Shown here: positions 33,752 through 41,594 of the stretch, piece by piece | Layout of the letters: the number at the start of each line of letters is the position of its first letter | Numbering within the stretch: position 1 is the first letter of the stretch | NCBI RefSeq assembly: GCF_000741165.1 | Contig: NZ_JGYN01000002.1 | Span: forward strand, 1 to 64,000 | DNA from: Bifidobacterium biavatii DSM 23969 | Lineage (GTDB): Bacteria; Actinomycetota; Actinomycetes; Actinomycetales; Bifidobacteriaceae | DNA length: 64,000 nt | Direction of reading: 5' to 3' | Program-made: the position numbers and the translations under genes | The notes under the pieces: model-generated | Told to the model about the DNA's origin: nothing | What the model saw: the letters and a program-made list of their open reading frames with translations, nothing else | The model's database searches: none

Positions 33752-34645
33752 CTACCGCCAGAGGGGGATGGCGCCTCGGCGGACGATTTCGGCCACGGTG
33801 GCCTCGTCGGTGAGATTTTCGCCGAGCGCGTTCGGCTTGCCCTTGCCATGCCAGTCGGAGCCGCCGGTCACCAGCAGGTTGCAGCGGCGCGCCAGTCCCA
33901 GCAAACGTTCGCGCTGTTCGGGCGGATTACCGCGATGCCACACTTCCAGACCGTCCAAGCCCTCGTCGACCAGCCGCAGGATCTGCTCGTCGGACAACAG
34001 CCGCGGATTACGGCTCAGATCGCCCGGATGCGCGATCACAGTCACGCCGCCGGCCTCCCCCACCGCCTTGACGACCTCGTGCGTGCTGGGCGACGGCGTC
34101 GGAATATAGTACTTGCTGGACGTGCTCACCACGTCGGCGAACGCATCGGACCGCGTCTCATACACGCCGGCGGCTACCAGCGCGTCGGCGATATGCGGAC
34201 GGCCGATCGTCGTCTTGCCGCCCTCCTTGACCTGTTCGAGCACACTATCCCACGTGATCGGATAATCCTGCGACAGCAGATCAACCATGCGACGCACACG
34301 CTTGAGCCGCGAAGCGCGCGTATTCGCGAACAGCTCGCAAATGTGCCGGTTGCGCGGATCATACTGGAATGCAAGCATATGCACGGAAATGCGCTCGTCC
34401 TCCGCAGTGATTTCGGTGCCGCGCAGCAACGGCAATCCGGCCGCATGCGCCGCCTCCTGCGCGCTCGGCCAGCCGGACGTAGTGTCATGGTCCGAAATGC
34501 CCACTCCCGCCAAGCCGAGAGCCTTGGCCTGCGCGACGAGCGTGGCCGGCGTCTCCGTACCGTCGGAGAACACGGTATGGCAGTGCAGATCCCAGCCGGA
34601 GCGCGGCGGAGCGGATGGAATATCAACGCGAGTCATATCAACCAT
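33752..34645 (-). CDS. PHP-domain phosphatase (RNase AM / nucleoside bisphosphate phosphatase type)
   Basis: A protein of about 297 aa with all PHP metal-binding motifs: DLHCHTVFSDG, ISDHDT, the glutamate in RGTEIT, GRPHIADAL, VIAHPGD and TGGSDWHG. The architecture matches the YciV/TrpH group, which hydrolyses 3',5'-nucleoside bisphosphates or trims RNA 5' ends. Which activity applies here is not decidable. The start is uncertain: ATG 34645 (MVDMTRVD) or ATG 34636, neither with a good Shine-Dalgarno. An upstream in-frame extension to 34693 seems unlikely. It is divergent from the VKOR gene at 34832. Confidence 0.86.
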   Translation of the reverse strand: MVDMTRVDIPSAPPRSGWDLHCHTVFSDGTETPATLVAQAKALGLAGVGISDHDTTSGWPSAQEAAHAAGLPLLRGTEITAEDERISVHMLAFQYDPRNRHICELFANTRASRLKRVRRMVDLLSQDYPITWDSVLEQVKEGGKTTIGRPHIADALVAAGVYETRSDAFADVVSTSSKYYIPTPSPSTHEVVKAVGEAGGVTVIAHPGDLSRNPRLLSDEQILRLVDEGLDGLEVWHRGNPPEQRERLLGLARRCNLLVTGGSDWHGKGKPNALGENLTDEATVAEIVRRGAIPLWR

Positions 34646-34831
34646 CGTAATCGGCGCGCGGGCTGAGACATACCGTCGGCTGCGGAATGCCACGGAATCA
34701 CGCCGCCAACCTTGTCATACAATGAACGTGCGTACGCGCGCCGCGCCGGATCGGGAGCGAAAAAACGCGGACCGCATCGCACAGCATACGCGCGAGCTGG
34801 AGCATCCGCGCGCCGGCCGAAGGGAGCAACC

Positions 34832-35563
34832 ATGAGCACGAACAGCCACGACAGCGCAAGCAGCAGCAACGAACCGGGCACGGCGGTCGACACGAGCACC
34901 GCAGCACACACCGCAGCCACGCCAACCACGGCAGACGCGACAGACGCCGTAGAATCCCCGCGCGGCTGGCGTCACGCGGCAACGTGGACGTACCTAATCA
35001 TGCTGATCGCGTCCGCGGTCGCGCTCGTCGTCTCGTTCGTGCTCAGCGCAGAAACGCTGAAACTCGCGCGCACACCGAACGCGATCCTCGACTGCGACAT
35101 CAACAGCGTGCTCTCCTGCTCAACCGTCGCACAATCGTGGCAGTCGGAAATCGTCAAATTCGGCGGACTGAGCTATCCGAACGCGTTCTTCGGCATCGCC
35201 GCCGAAAGCGTATTCGTCACGGTCGCCGTGATCGGACTCGCACGCGTGCGGGTGCCGCGCTGGTTCGCCGCATGCACGTGGCTGGGCGGGCTCGCCGCGA
35301 TCCTCTACTCGTACTGGCTGACGACGCAGTCGCTGTTCGTGATCAACGCGCTGTGCCCGTGGTGCCTCGCGCTCATGTTCTCCACGACCATCCAGTTCAT
35401 GGCCCTGAGCCACGCGACCGTCACCGTGCAGGGCCTGCCCGGCCGGTCGCGGGCCTTGCGCACGTACTACCGCCTTAACTACGATCTGATGGCCGACGTC
35501 GTGTGGATCGTTGCGATCATCGCGATCATCCTCATCAAGGACGGCGCCGCCATCTTCGCGTGA
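34832..35563 (+). CDS. Vitamin K epoxide reductase (VKOR) family membrane protein
   Basis: A 243-aa membrane protein that reoxidises a thiol-disulfide partner and passes electrons to quinone, so it drives disulfide formation in exported proteins (actinobacterial counterpart of DsbB). After a disordered 45-residue Ser/Thr/Ala-rich tail there are about five helices. The loop cysteines C88 and C96 (ILDCDINSVLSC) and the conserved serine in GGLSYPNAF precede the redox pair C175-x-x-C178 in NALCPWC. AAGGGAG six bases upstream sets ATG 34832; an in-frame extension to 34712 is rejected. It may serve cysteine-containing surface proteins, which is inference. Confidence 0.9.
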   Translation: MSTNSHDSASSSNEPGTAVDTSTAAHTAATPTTADATDAVESPRGWRHAATWTYLIMLIASAVALVVSFVLSAETLKLARTPNAILDCDINSVLSCSTVAQSWQSEIVKFGGLSYPNAFFGIAAESVFVTVAVIGLARVRVPRWFAACTWLGGLAAILYSYWLTTQSLFVINALCPWCLALMFSTTIQFMALSHATVTVQGLPGRSRALRTYYRLNYDLMADVVWIVAIIAIILIKDGAAIFA

Positions 35564-35584
35564 GGCGTCAGATCGTACAGGTTC

Positions 35585-35612
35585 TTCGGCTCTTCGTATT
35601 TTGGTGTGTATG
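35585..35612. repeat. Outer end of the dispersed repeat (fragment)
   Basis: CTCTTCGTATTTTGGTGTGT and the next few bases match the outer arm of the copies at 32797 and, inverted, 33689 and 37394. It directly follows the VKOR gene. With the inverted copy at 37059-37394 it brackets the RelA-like gene pair and the DUF559 remnant. Confidence 0.5.
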
Positions 35613-35662
35613 CGAAGAGCCTGATAATGTTTCGGAAATCAGACTCGCCTTGATCTGCCTAT

Positions 35663-35908
35663 TTATGAGAACCGGGCTTCCAGCTCTCGTGTGCGATCAT
35701 GGCCGGAGAAATACCGTGAGTGAGTGCGTTTCACCGTTTCCAGCGAATCCGAGCCGATAACAGCTACTTCCCAATCGGTACCGATCTTGCCCATATCTCG
35801 CAGGAATCCCCTGTCTCTCGATGCATCTAAATAACCGTTCGGACCGTCGAAAACCTTGACCACACGATCACCATTACGACGGTTGTAACGAATGAGAACA
35901 CCTACCAT
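35663..35908 (-). CDS. Small protein paired with the RelA/SpoT-like gene, candidate antitoxin
   Basis: An 81-aa soluble protein beginning MVGVLIRYNRRNGDR, followed by VVKVFDGPNGYLD and a charged C-terminus (RTRELEARFS). It is not recognised as a known family. AGGAGG five bases before ATG 35908 is a strong site, lying across the end of the RelA-like gene; the gap between the two is 12 bp. This tight coupling, and the general occurrence of small alarmone synthetase toxins with small neutralising partners, make it a candidate antitoxin. The predicted function rests on context only. Confidence 0.6.
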   Translation of the reverse strand: MVGVLIRYNRRNGDRVVKVFDGPNGYLDASRDRGFLRDMGKIGTDWEVAVIGSDSLETVKRTHSRYFSGHDRTRELEARFS

Positions 35909-35920
35909 GCACACCTCCTG

Positions 35921-36688
35921 CTACTCACCCATAGTACCGACATCCGCGTCATCACGTTGCTCAAGCAACCGTTCCAATGAAGTTTTGCACATGCTCAGCC
36001 CTGACACATACCGATCACGCACAGGAGACGTTACGTCGCTTGAAGAGACATCTTCCAATGCTTCAAGCGACGCCAACCCCTCCGAAATACTCTTCAGCGT
36101 CTCTGAAATGCCGTAATCGTAACGGTCAGGCTCTCCTCCATAGCGGATACCACGACCGAACATATCCCCAGCCAATTCAAAACAGTTCGCCCATAAATCT
36201 TGAAGCATGGTGCGCACCTGTATCTCACCGCATACGCCGCACATTCGGACGATCACATGCACAGCTCGATAACCGCTATGCGGATGTTCCCGTATGTCAA
36301 GGACTGACGCCGATGAAAAGCATCCAGCCAACCGTGATGCTACTTCACTTTGGACGCTCAAAGTCATATCCGCCGCCACACGGACCCCCATGACATCGTG
36401 GATGCTGGGTATCTGCATACCCGGAGTGCGAATCATCTTGTCTCGAAGCGTGTCAATGGTTTTAACACGAAACGACACATCCAACGAAGGTATCCCCAGA
36501 TCCGATACGTCTACCGACTCAACCACTTCAATCACTTGCCCTAACACCTGCATGTACCACTGGGATACATCCGCATAGCTCAGGCCATCAATTGAATCGG
36601 CTCCGGCGACGATCGCTTTCCGCAGCTTGGATATCTTCGACTGACTCCACGGTTTCGGAGGAAACACGATGCCCTGATCTGAGCGCAA
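35921..36688 (-). CDS. RelA/SpoT-domain nucleotidyl/pyrophosphotransferase, possible toxSAS toxin
   Basis: A 255-aa stand-alone RelA/SpoT synthetase domain with no hydrolase, TGS or ACT domain. Key motifs are FRVKTIDTLRDKM, IHDVMGVRVA (D-x-x-G-x-R), SGYRAVHVIV and GEIQVRTMLQDLWA. A C-terminal helical part (about 190-255) follows. Such short forms include housekeeping small alarmone synthetases and the toxSAS toxins that make (pp)pApp or pyrophosphorylate tRNA. A small downstream gene and the surrounding repeats favour the latter. The start is a TTG at 36688, supported by AAGGAG five bases upstream. Confidence 0.78.
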   Translation of the reverse strand: MRSDQGIVFPPKPWSQSKISKLRKAIVAGADSIDGLSYADVSQWYMQVLGQVIEVVESVDVSDLGIPSLDVSFRVKTIDTLRDKMIRTPGMQIPSIHDVMGVRVAADMTLSVQSEVASRLAGCFSSASVLDIREHPHSGYRAVHVIVRMCGVCGEIQVRTMLQDLWANCFELAGDMFGRGIRYGGEPDRYDYGISETLKSISEGLASLEALEDVSSSDVTSPVRDRYVSGLSMCKTSLERLLEQRDDADVGTMGE

Positions 36689-36841
36689 AACGACTCCTTA
36701 CGCGTGCGAAGGTACGAACATCAACAATAATCCTATCGTCATTCTCCGCTCCATTCCAGATACTCCTTACACAGATCACGAGCTTGCACAGATTCTCATC
36801 AACCACGTTTCCGATCACCGCGCACACTCCTCGAGCTATAA

Positions 36842-37039
36842 GCGCTCGTAGTCGAACTCGATGGCAGTGGCCACTACACCTTGGAACAACAGGCGAAGGA
36901 TGCCGAACACACCCGAGAGTTGGAGTTGGAGGAGCTCCTGGTGGTACGGTTCGCGAATAATCAGGTGGATTACCAGTTTGATGCGGTGTGTGCGAGGATT
37001 GACCGAATCGCGAGGGAGCGGGTTGAGAGAAGGCGGTGA
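36842..37039 (+). pseudogene. 3' fragment of a DUF559 endonuclease gene
   Basis: The plus-strand frame from 36842 reads ALVVELDGSGHYTLEQQ and ends FANNQVDYQFDAVCARI...RRR before TGA at 37037-37039. It matches the C-terminal half of the DUF559 protein at 33056-33418, with several substitutions. The N-terminal half, including the start codon and the first catalytic aspartate, is absent. The 20-bp junction to the repeat at 37059 parallels the 22-bp junction between the intact gene and the repeat at 33033, so this is a broken copy of the same unit. The adjoining 36689-36841 holds the RelA-like gene promoter side and perhaps an eroded upstream frame. Confidence 0.8.
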
Positions 37040-37058
37040 CTGTCACGGCTTGAATCAT

Positions 37059-37394
37059 GGAATCGCGCTGCGCGCGATGCTGTGCTTGTTGGCGGCGCGT
37101 GGCGCCGCGGACGCTCCCCCAGTCACGCTGCGCGTGACAGCCCCCTCAGACAGGCCGAGCCGTAAAGCAAACGCCGGAGGCGTTTGTAGGCGAGGAGCGA
37201 GCAACAGCGAGCCAACAACACAGTCAGCCGAAGGCTGTCCGTTACTGCAGGACGCCGAGAGCTACCGCCAGCACCGTGAAGCGTTGAACACTTATTGGTA
37301 CGGCAGCGGTTGCTGCCGCCAACAAGCACAGTATCGCGCGACAGCGCGATTCCGATGCAACAGGCATACGTGCCATACACACCAAAATGCGAAG
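37059..37394. repeat. Composite palindromic repeat copy with extra hairpins
   Basis: About 336 bp from GGAATCGCGCTGCGCGCGAT to the outer end at CACACCAAAATGCGAAG. It has the same order of elements as 33452-33689 plus an extra block (CCGAGCCGTAAAGCAAACGC and GGCGAGGAGCGAGC) also found at 39498-39711. It follows the DUF559 fragment. Confidence 0.75.
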
Positions 37395-37469
37395 AGCTGA
37401 TTCTTCATAGGTGAATGGTGGCACGTATGTGCACTGATCTTCCGTCCGGAGCATTGGCATAGCGCGGGA

Positions 37470-37685
37470 TACTTGCAATCTGAGAGGCAGTTTTCCCGTA
37501 TTGCATCACTCTATTCGCATTCTGTGAGGCAGCCGCATGTGGATACACGTCTGATTCAGTTCGGAAACAGACCGCGTTCAGGCCGATTTCAACGACAGAT
37601 GAGACATGTCGCCAATCGAGGCTGCCTCACAGAACGCAGATAGACCCATGCACAAGGCAGAATCTGCCTCACAGAACGCAGATAG
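37470..37685. repeat. Inverted array of a 22-bp repeat, about 42-bp spacing
   Basis: Forward copies (CTATTCGCATTCTGTGAGGC type) lie at 37470-37491 and 37511-37532. Reverse copies (CTGCCTCACAGAACGCAGAT type) lie at 37622-37643 and 37664-37685; the last two are identical over 22 bp. Spacing is 41 and 42 bp. This is the same two-forward, two-reverse design as at 29254-29454, with the CGCAGATAG end shared and the other half different. It lies just downstream of dapF. Confidence 0.78.
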
Positions 37686-37701
37686 GGCGTTACCTATGCC
37701 A

Positions 37702-38601
37702 TCACAGCAGCTCCACGCGGCCGACGATCGTGGCTGAACCGGTGAGCTTGACGTCCGTATCGCTCACGTCGACGCGCAGCGTACCGCCGCGCACGGTGAT
37801 GTCCCAGTGGCTGATGCCGGTCTTCGCGCGCAGCGTGACGCCCGTCGCGCACAGGCCGGTGCCGCACGACAGCGTCTCGCCGCAACCGCGCTCGTTGACG
37901 CGCATCGTCGCCTCGCCGCAGTCCGCAGCCTCGTCCATATCATCAATGCGCACGAATTCGACGTTCTGATCGGACTCCAGCTCCGGCTCGACGACCGGCT
38001 TGGTGACCAGGTCCAAATCCTCGACTGGCGGCAGCGTGGCGAACGCGTCGCCGATCACTGCCACGACGTGCGGGTTGCCCATGTCGACGAACGTGCCGCG
38101 CGCAGAACCGTTCGTGCCGGGGATCGTCACGTTGAACGCGTCCACGTCGCCGATCTTCCACGCGCCCATTTCGACGCGGAACACGTCGCGACCGAACGGC
38201 TGCACGTCGCCGAGCGAGGTCAGTATTTTCACGCCGGCGCGCGTGCCGAGACGGAACGGGTCGCCGCCGGCCGGTTCGGCAAGCCCCTCGCGCTGCGCGA
38301 ACAGGGTGATCGCGCGCGTGCCGTTGCCGCACATTTCGGCGAGCGAACCATCGGCGTTGCGGTAGTCCATGAACCAGTCCGCTCCCCCGGCCTCGCATGC
38401 GGCGACCTGCGCGGCGCTCAGATCGGACACGTCGCGCGGGTAGGCAAGACGGATCAGCCCATCGCCGCCAATGCCGAAGTGGCGGTCGCACAAGAAACGC
38501 ACCTCGTCCGGCGTGGGCTCGTACGAGCTGGTCGGGTCGGTGTAAACGACGAAATCATTGCCCGTGGCGTGGGCCTTGTACACGATTTGCGGAATGCTCA
38601 T
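37702..38601 (-). CDS. dapF: Diaminopimelate epimerase
   Basis: A 299-aa enzyme that converts LL- to meso-diaminopimelate for lysine and cell-wall precursor synthesis. The two catalytic cysteines are in MCGNGTR and SCGTGLCA, and the N-terminal [12 protein letters not shown] and FGIGGDGLI motifs are intact. The start is ATG 38601; a GTG three codons earlier (38610) with AGGG upstream is possible. It is divergent from murI (start 38699), so two wall-precursor genes share a 97-bp promoter region. No defect was seen. Confidence 0.95.
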   Translation of the reverse strand: MSIPQIVYKAHATGNDFVVYTDPTSSYEPTPDEVRFLCDRHFGIGGDGLIRLAYPRDVSDLSAAQVAACEAGGADWFMDYRNADGSLAEMCGNGTRAITLFAQREGLAEPAGGDPFRLGTRAGVKILTSLGDVQPFGRDVFRVEMGAWKIGDVDAFNVTIPGTNGSARGTFVDMGNPHVVAVIGDAFATLPPVEDLDLVTKPVVEPELESDQNVEFVRIDDMDEAADCGEATMRVNERGCGETLSCGTGLCATGVTLRAKTGISHWDITVRGGTLRVDVSDTDVKLTGSATIVGRVELL

Positions 38602-38698
38602 GCCGTTCACTCTACCCTGCGCCGCGCCGGAGTACGCTAGTGAACGATTGAGATTTCAAGGAACGGGAAAACGGAAAAATGGGAAAGGAACGGCGGCC

Positions 38699-39493
38699 AT
38701 GACTTCGACGGCACCGATCGGCGTGTTTGATTCCGGGTTGGGTGGCATTTCCGTGGCGCGGCAGATCGCGCGGGACATGCCGAACGAGCATGTGCTGTAT
38801 TTCGGAGATTCGGCGAACGCGCCGTACGGCACGAAAACGCCGGAGCAGGTGCGCGACCTGAGCTTCGCGATCGTGGAACATTTTGTGAAACAGGGTGTGA
38901 AGGCTGTGGTGATCGCGTGCAACACGGCCACGTCGGCCGCGGTGAACGACCTGCGCGAAGCGTACGAGATTCCGATCATCGGCATGGAGCCGGCGCTCAA
39001 AATCGCGTGTGACCGCGGCGACGTGCCATCCGACCCGCATCATATTCCGCAGCGCGTGATCGTCGCCGCCACACCGCTCACGCTGCGCGAGCGCAAGTTC
39101 GCGAAGCTGATGGACCGTTTCGACTCGAACAACGAGATTTACAAGGAGCCGTGCCCGGATCTGGTGGAGATCGTCGAGTCGGGCCGTCTGGGCGACCATG
39201 ATCTGGTGATGCGCACACTGCACGGTTATTTCGACCAGTACGATCTGGATCGCATTGATTCGGTGGTGCTCGGCTGCACGCATTTCGTGTTCTACCGCGA
39301 CTATTTCCGCGAACTGCTGCCGGAGCGCGCGGCGATCATCGACGGCAACGAGGGCACGGTGCGGCATTTGGGCGTCGTGCTCGAATCGCTTGGCAAACTC
39401 GCGCCGGAGGACGCCGTCGGCCGCGTCGACCTCGCCAATTCCGACCCAAGCGAACGCATCGCGGCACTCTCGCGAGAGTTGCTGGAGTCCTGA
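38699..39493 (+). CDS. murI: Glutamate racemase
   Basis: A 264-aa cofactor-independent racemase providing D-glutamate for peptidoglycan. [14 protein letters not shown] and GDSANAPYG bind substrate. The catalytic cysteines are in ACNTATSA and LGCTHFV. An ATG at 38699 with AAAGGA nine bases upstream is preferred to the open frame from 38558, which overlaps dapF. Its immediate downstream gap (39494-39812) contains a copy of the dispersed repeat, and nothing else was seen there. Confidence 0.95.
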   Translation: MTSTAPIGVFDSGLGGISVARQIARDMPNEHVLYFGDSANAPYGTKTPEQVRDLSFAIVEHFVKQGVKAVVIACNTATSAAVNDLREAYEIPIIGMEPALKIACDRGDVPSDPHHIPQRVIVAATPLTLRERKFAKLMDRFDSNNEIYKEPCPDLVEIVESGRLGDHDLVMRTLHGYFDQYDLDRIDSVVLGCTHFVFYRDYFRELLPERAAIIDGNEGTVRHLGVVLESLGKLAPEDAVGRVDLANSDPSERIAALSRELLES

Positions 39494-39497
39494 AGAA

Positions 39498-39711
39498 GCT
39501 GGCGGCAGCTCTCGGCTCCTTCGGCTAGGCCGAGCCGTAAAGAAAACGCTGGAGGCGTTTTTAGGCGAGGAGCGAGCGGCAGCGAGCCAACAACGCAGCT
39601 CGCGAAGCGAGTCCATAATTGTAGGACGCTGGCACTATCGTGCCGTGACTGAGGGAGCGTCACGGCACGATAGTGCCGTCGACAACGCAGTATCACGCGT
39701 AGCGTGATTCC
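39498..39711. repeat. Dispersed palindromic repeat copy after murI
   Basis: About 214 bp starting GCTGGCGGCAGCTCTCGG. It carries the GCCGAGCCGTAAAGAAAACGC and GGCGAGGAGCGAGC blocks, a GGCACTATCGTGCC hairpin with its inverted partner GGCACGATAGTGCC, and ends ATCACGCGTAGCGTGATTCC. It lacks the outer GGTGTGTAT arm. It starts five bases after the murI stop and could stabilise or end the transcript. Confidence 0.65.
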
Positions 39712-39812
39712 AGCTACGACGCAATGTCCCGACTGGGCACGTAAGCTCGAACGCACAGCATGCAACGAGCACGGCATAACGATTACGGCACAACGATTGT
39801 TTGGGGGATGAT

Positions 39813-40667
39813 ATGACTGAACGGCACAAAACCGCACTGATCGACGTGGGCGGCGGTTTCCGCGCGATCTTCGGCGCGGGCGTCATGGACCGCTGCCAGG
39901 AAGACGGCATCGACTTCGACCACTGCTACGGCGTTTCGGCGGGCAGCGCGAACATGGTGTCGTTCATCGCGCGCCAACACGGCCGCAATCACAAGTTCTA
40001 CACGGAGTACGCGTTCCGCAAGGAGTACGCGAGCTTCGACTCGTTCGTCAAGAACCATAATTTCGCGAATCTCGACTACGTGTACGGCACGCTGAGCAAC
40101 CACGACGGCGAGTATCCGGTCGATTACGAAGCGTTCGAGGCGAATCCGACCGGGTTCACCGTGATTGCGTGCGACGCGCGCGACGGTTCGACCAAGTACT
40201 TTGACAAGTCGGACGTGCATTACGACGATTTCGACATCATGAAGGCGTCGAGCGCAGTGCCGGTGGCGTGCGAGCCGTACGAGATCGACGGCGTACCGTA
40301 TTACGACGGCGGCATCGCCGATCCGGTGCCCGTGCAGAAGGCGCTGGACGACGGCTATGATCGCGTGGTGCTGATTCTCACGCGGCAGAAAGACGTGCCG
40401 CGCGAGCAGAAGAAGGACATCGCGCCGGCGCGCATTCTGCGCCGCACGTGGCCGGAGGCGGCCGAGCGGCTGCTCAACCGCTACCAGACGTACAACGACG
40501 AGGTGGCGCTGGCCAAAGAGTACGAGCAGGACGGTCGCGTGCTGATTCTCGCGCCGGACAGCCTGTACGGACTTTCGACGCTGTCCAAGTCGTTCGAGGG
40601 CCTCGAGCGCATGTACCGTGCCGGCTACGCCGCCGCCGAAGCCATCCCCGGGTTTTTGGCCGGCTGA
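39813..40667 (+). CDS. Patatin-like phospholipase family protein
   Basis: A 284-aa predicted lipid acyl hydrolase. The catalytic serine is in YGVSAGSAN (G-x-S-x-G) and the dyad aspartate in YYDGGIADP. The oxyanion glycines are in LIDVGGGFRAIFGAG, close to the N-terminus. There is no signal peptide, so it is cytoplasmic. The C-terminus has the LERMYRAGYAAAEA helix common to the RssA/YjjU-like group. ATG 39813 is preferred, with GGGGGAT just upstream; a TTG four codons earlier is possible. The substrate is unknown. Confidence 0.87.
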   Translation: MTERHKTALIDVGGGFRAIFGAGVMDRCQEDGIDFDHCYGVSAGSANMVSFIARQHGRNHKFYTEYAFRKEYASFDSFVKNHNFANLDYVYGTLSNHDGEYPVDYEAFEANPTGFTVIACDARDGSTKYFDKSDVHYDDFDIMKASSAVPVACEPYEIDGVPYYDGGIADPVPVQKALDDGYDRVVLILTRQKDVPREQKKDIAPARILRRTWPEAAERLLNRYQTYNDEVALAKEYEQDGRVLILAPDSLYGLSTLSKSFEGLERMYRAGYAAAEAIPGFLAG

Positions 40668-40669
40668 GA

Positions 40670-40792
40670 CTAGTATTTTGTCGGGCTTAAACTGCTGCAT
40701 TCCTTTTTCTCAGCTCCCCTTGTCAGGGGAGCTGTCACGCAGTGACTGAGGGGTAGTCAGAACCCATCACATTAAGTCCGACAGAGTACTAG
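40670..40792. repeat. Small element with 21-bp inverted ends around a hairpin
   Basis: CTAGTATTTTGTCGGGCTTA (from 40670) and TTAAGTCCGACAGAGTACTA (from 40772) are inverted copies with three mismatches in 21. Between them lies a hairpin repeat AGCTCCCC/GGGGAGCT with CTGAGGGGTAGTCAG (40711-40760), also seen near 54081. The 123-bp unit begins just after the patatin gene stop and has the form of a miniature inverted-repeat element. Confidence 0.55.
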
Positions 40793-40898
40793 ACACGGGA
40801 CTAGACACGGCCGCAGTTTGGAGAGAATCGGCTCTTATCGAATCCGGTTTTGGGCGAATGTTCCGAGCACCGATTCCCAGTCGTCGACCGTGGAAAGA

Positions 40899-41205
40899 TC
40901 GTGGGCATAACCGGACATAATCTCCAGCACTGTGGGCATAGACCGACCATTACGAAGCTATTTTGGCTTGGTAATGGTCGGTCTATGCCCACAGTCACGT
41001 AAATAGACCGTTCATGCCCACGAATCACGGTCGGTAATGTACCATCTATGCCCACAGTCGGGGAATCACAGTCGGTAATGTACCGTCCATGCCCACAGTC
41101 GGGGAATCATCCCTTCGCGATGTCCATTGCACGCCCGCTTCATGTACCATCCATACCCACAGTCAGGGAATCACAGTCGGTAATGTACCGTCCATGCCCA
41201 CACCT
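40899..41205. repeat. Cluster of TATGCCCAC repeats, partly in 41-bp tandem units
   Basis: The core TATGCCCAC occurs inverted (GTGGGCATA) at 40901 and 40932. It occurs forward, as exact or one-base variants, near 40983, 41014, 41047, 41089, 41151 and 41192. The forward copies at 41047-41192 belong to larger units including GGTAATGTACCRTC before and ACAGTCGGGGAATCACAGTC after the core. Spacings are 31 bp on both sides of the orientation switch. It lies between convergent genes (patatin and acyP). No ORF is credible here. Confidence 0.75.
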
Positions 41206-41252
41206 GTTTTCACCCTCCGCAAGCATGATCAAAGAATCCTCCGCGAAAAGGA

Positions 41253-41564
41253 CTACCGATCCGGCTGCACGCGGAACGCCGAGCCTCGCCCGCCGCGTTC
41301 GGCCGGAATCTCGCGCACGTCGACGTGTTCGACGCGCGCCCACTGCGGGCCGACCTTGAGCCATGACAGGAGCCGCGCCACATCCGCGCGACTCCCCTGC
41401 GCCTCGACTTCGACCGACCCGTCGAACCGGTTGCGCACCCAGCCGCCCAAGCCGATCCGCCGTGCCTGATCGACCGTGCAGTATCGGAATCCGACGCCCT
41501 GCACGAGGCCGCTCACCGTGACGTGCACGCGGATCACGTCCGCCGTATCATCGTTGCCGTTCAT
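41253..41564 (-). CDS. acyP: Acylphosphatase
   Basis: A 103-aa enzyme that hydrolyses acyl phosphates. The family signature [13 protein letters not shown] contains the catalytic arginine and [15 protein letters not shown] contains the catalytic asparagine. The length is normal for the family. ATG 41564 is chosen; a TTG immediately before it is in frame. It lies 27 bp downstream of the 2-hydroxyacid dehydrogenase gene on the same strand, so cotranscription is likely. Confidence 0.93.
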   Translation of the reverse strand: MNGNDDTADVIRVHVTVSGLVQGVGFRYCTVDQARRIGLGGWVRNRFDGSVEVEAQGSRADVARLLSWLKVGPQWARVEHVDVREIPAERGGRGSAFRVQPDR

Positions 41565-41594
41565 CAAAACGCTCCGTTCGTCTGCGTCTTGACG

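Noticed and set aside
36588-37058. 156-aa minus-strand frame overlapping the RelA-like gene start and the DUF559 fragment
   Set aside because: It is a chimera of antisense DUF559 sequence, unassigned sequence and an alternate frame of the RelA-like gene. The middle part could be an eroded upstream gene but cannot be supported.
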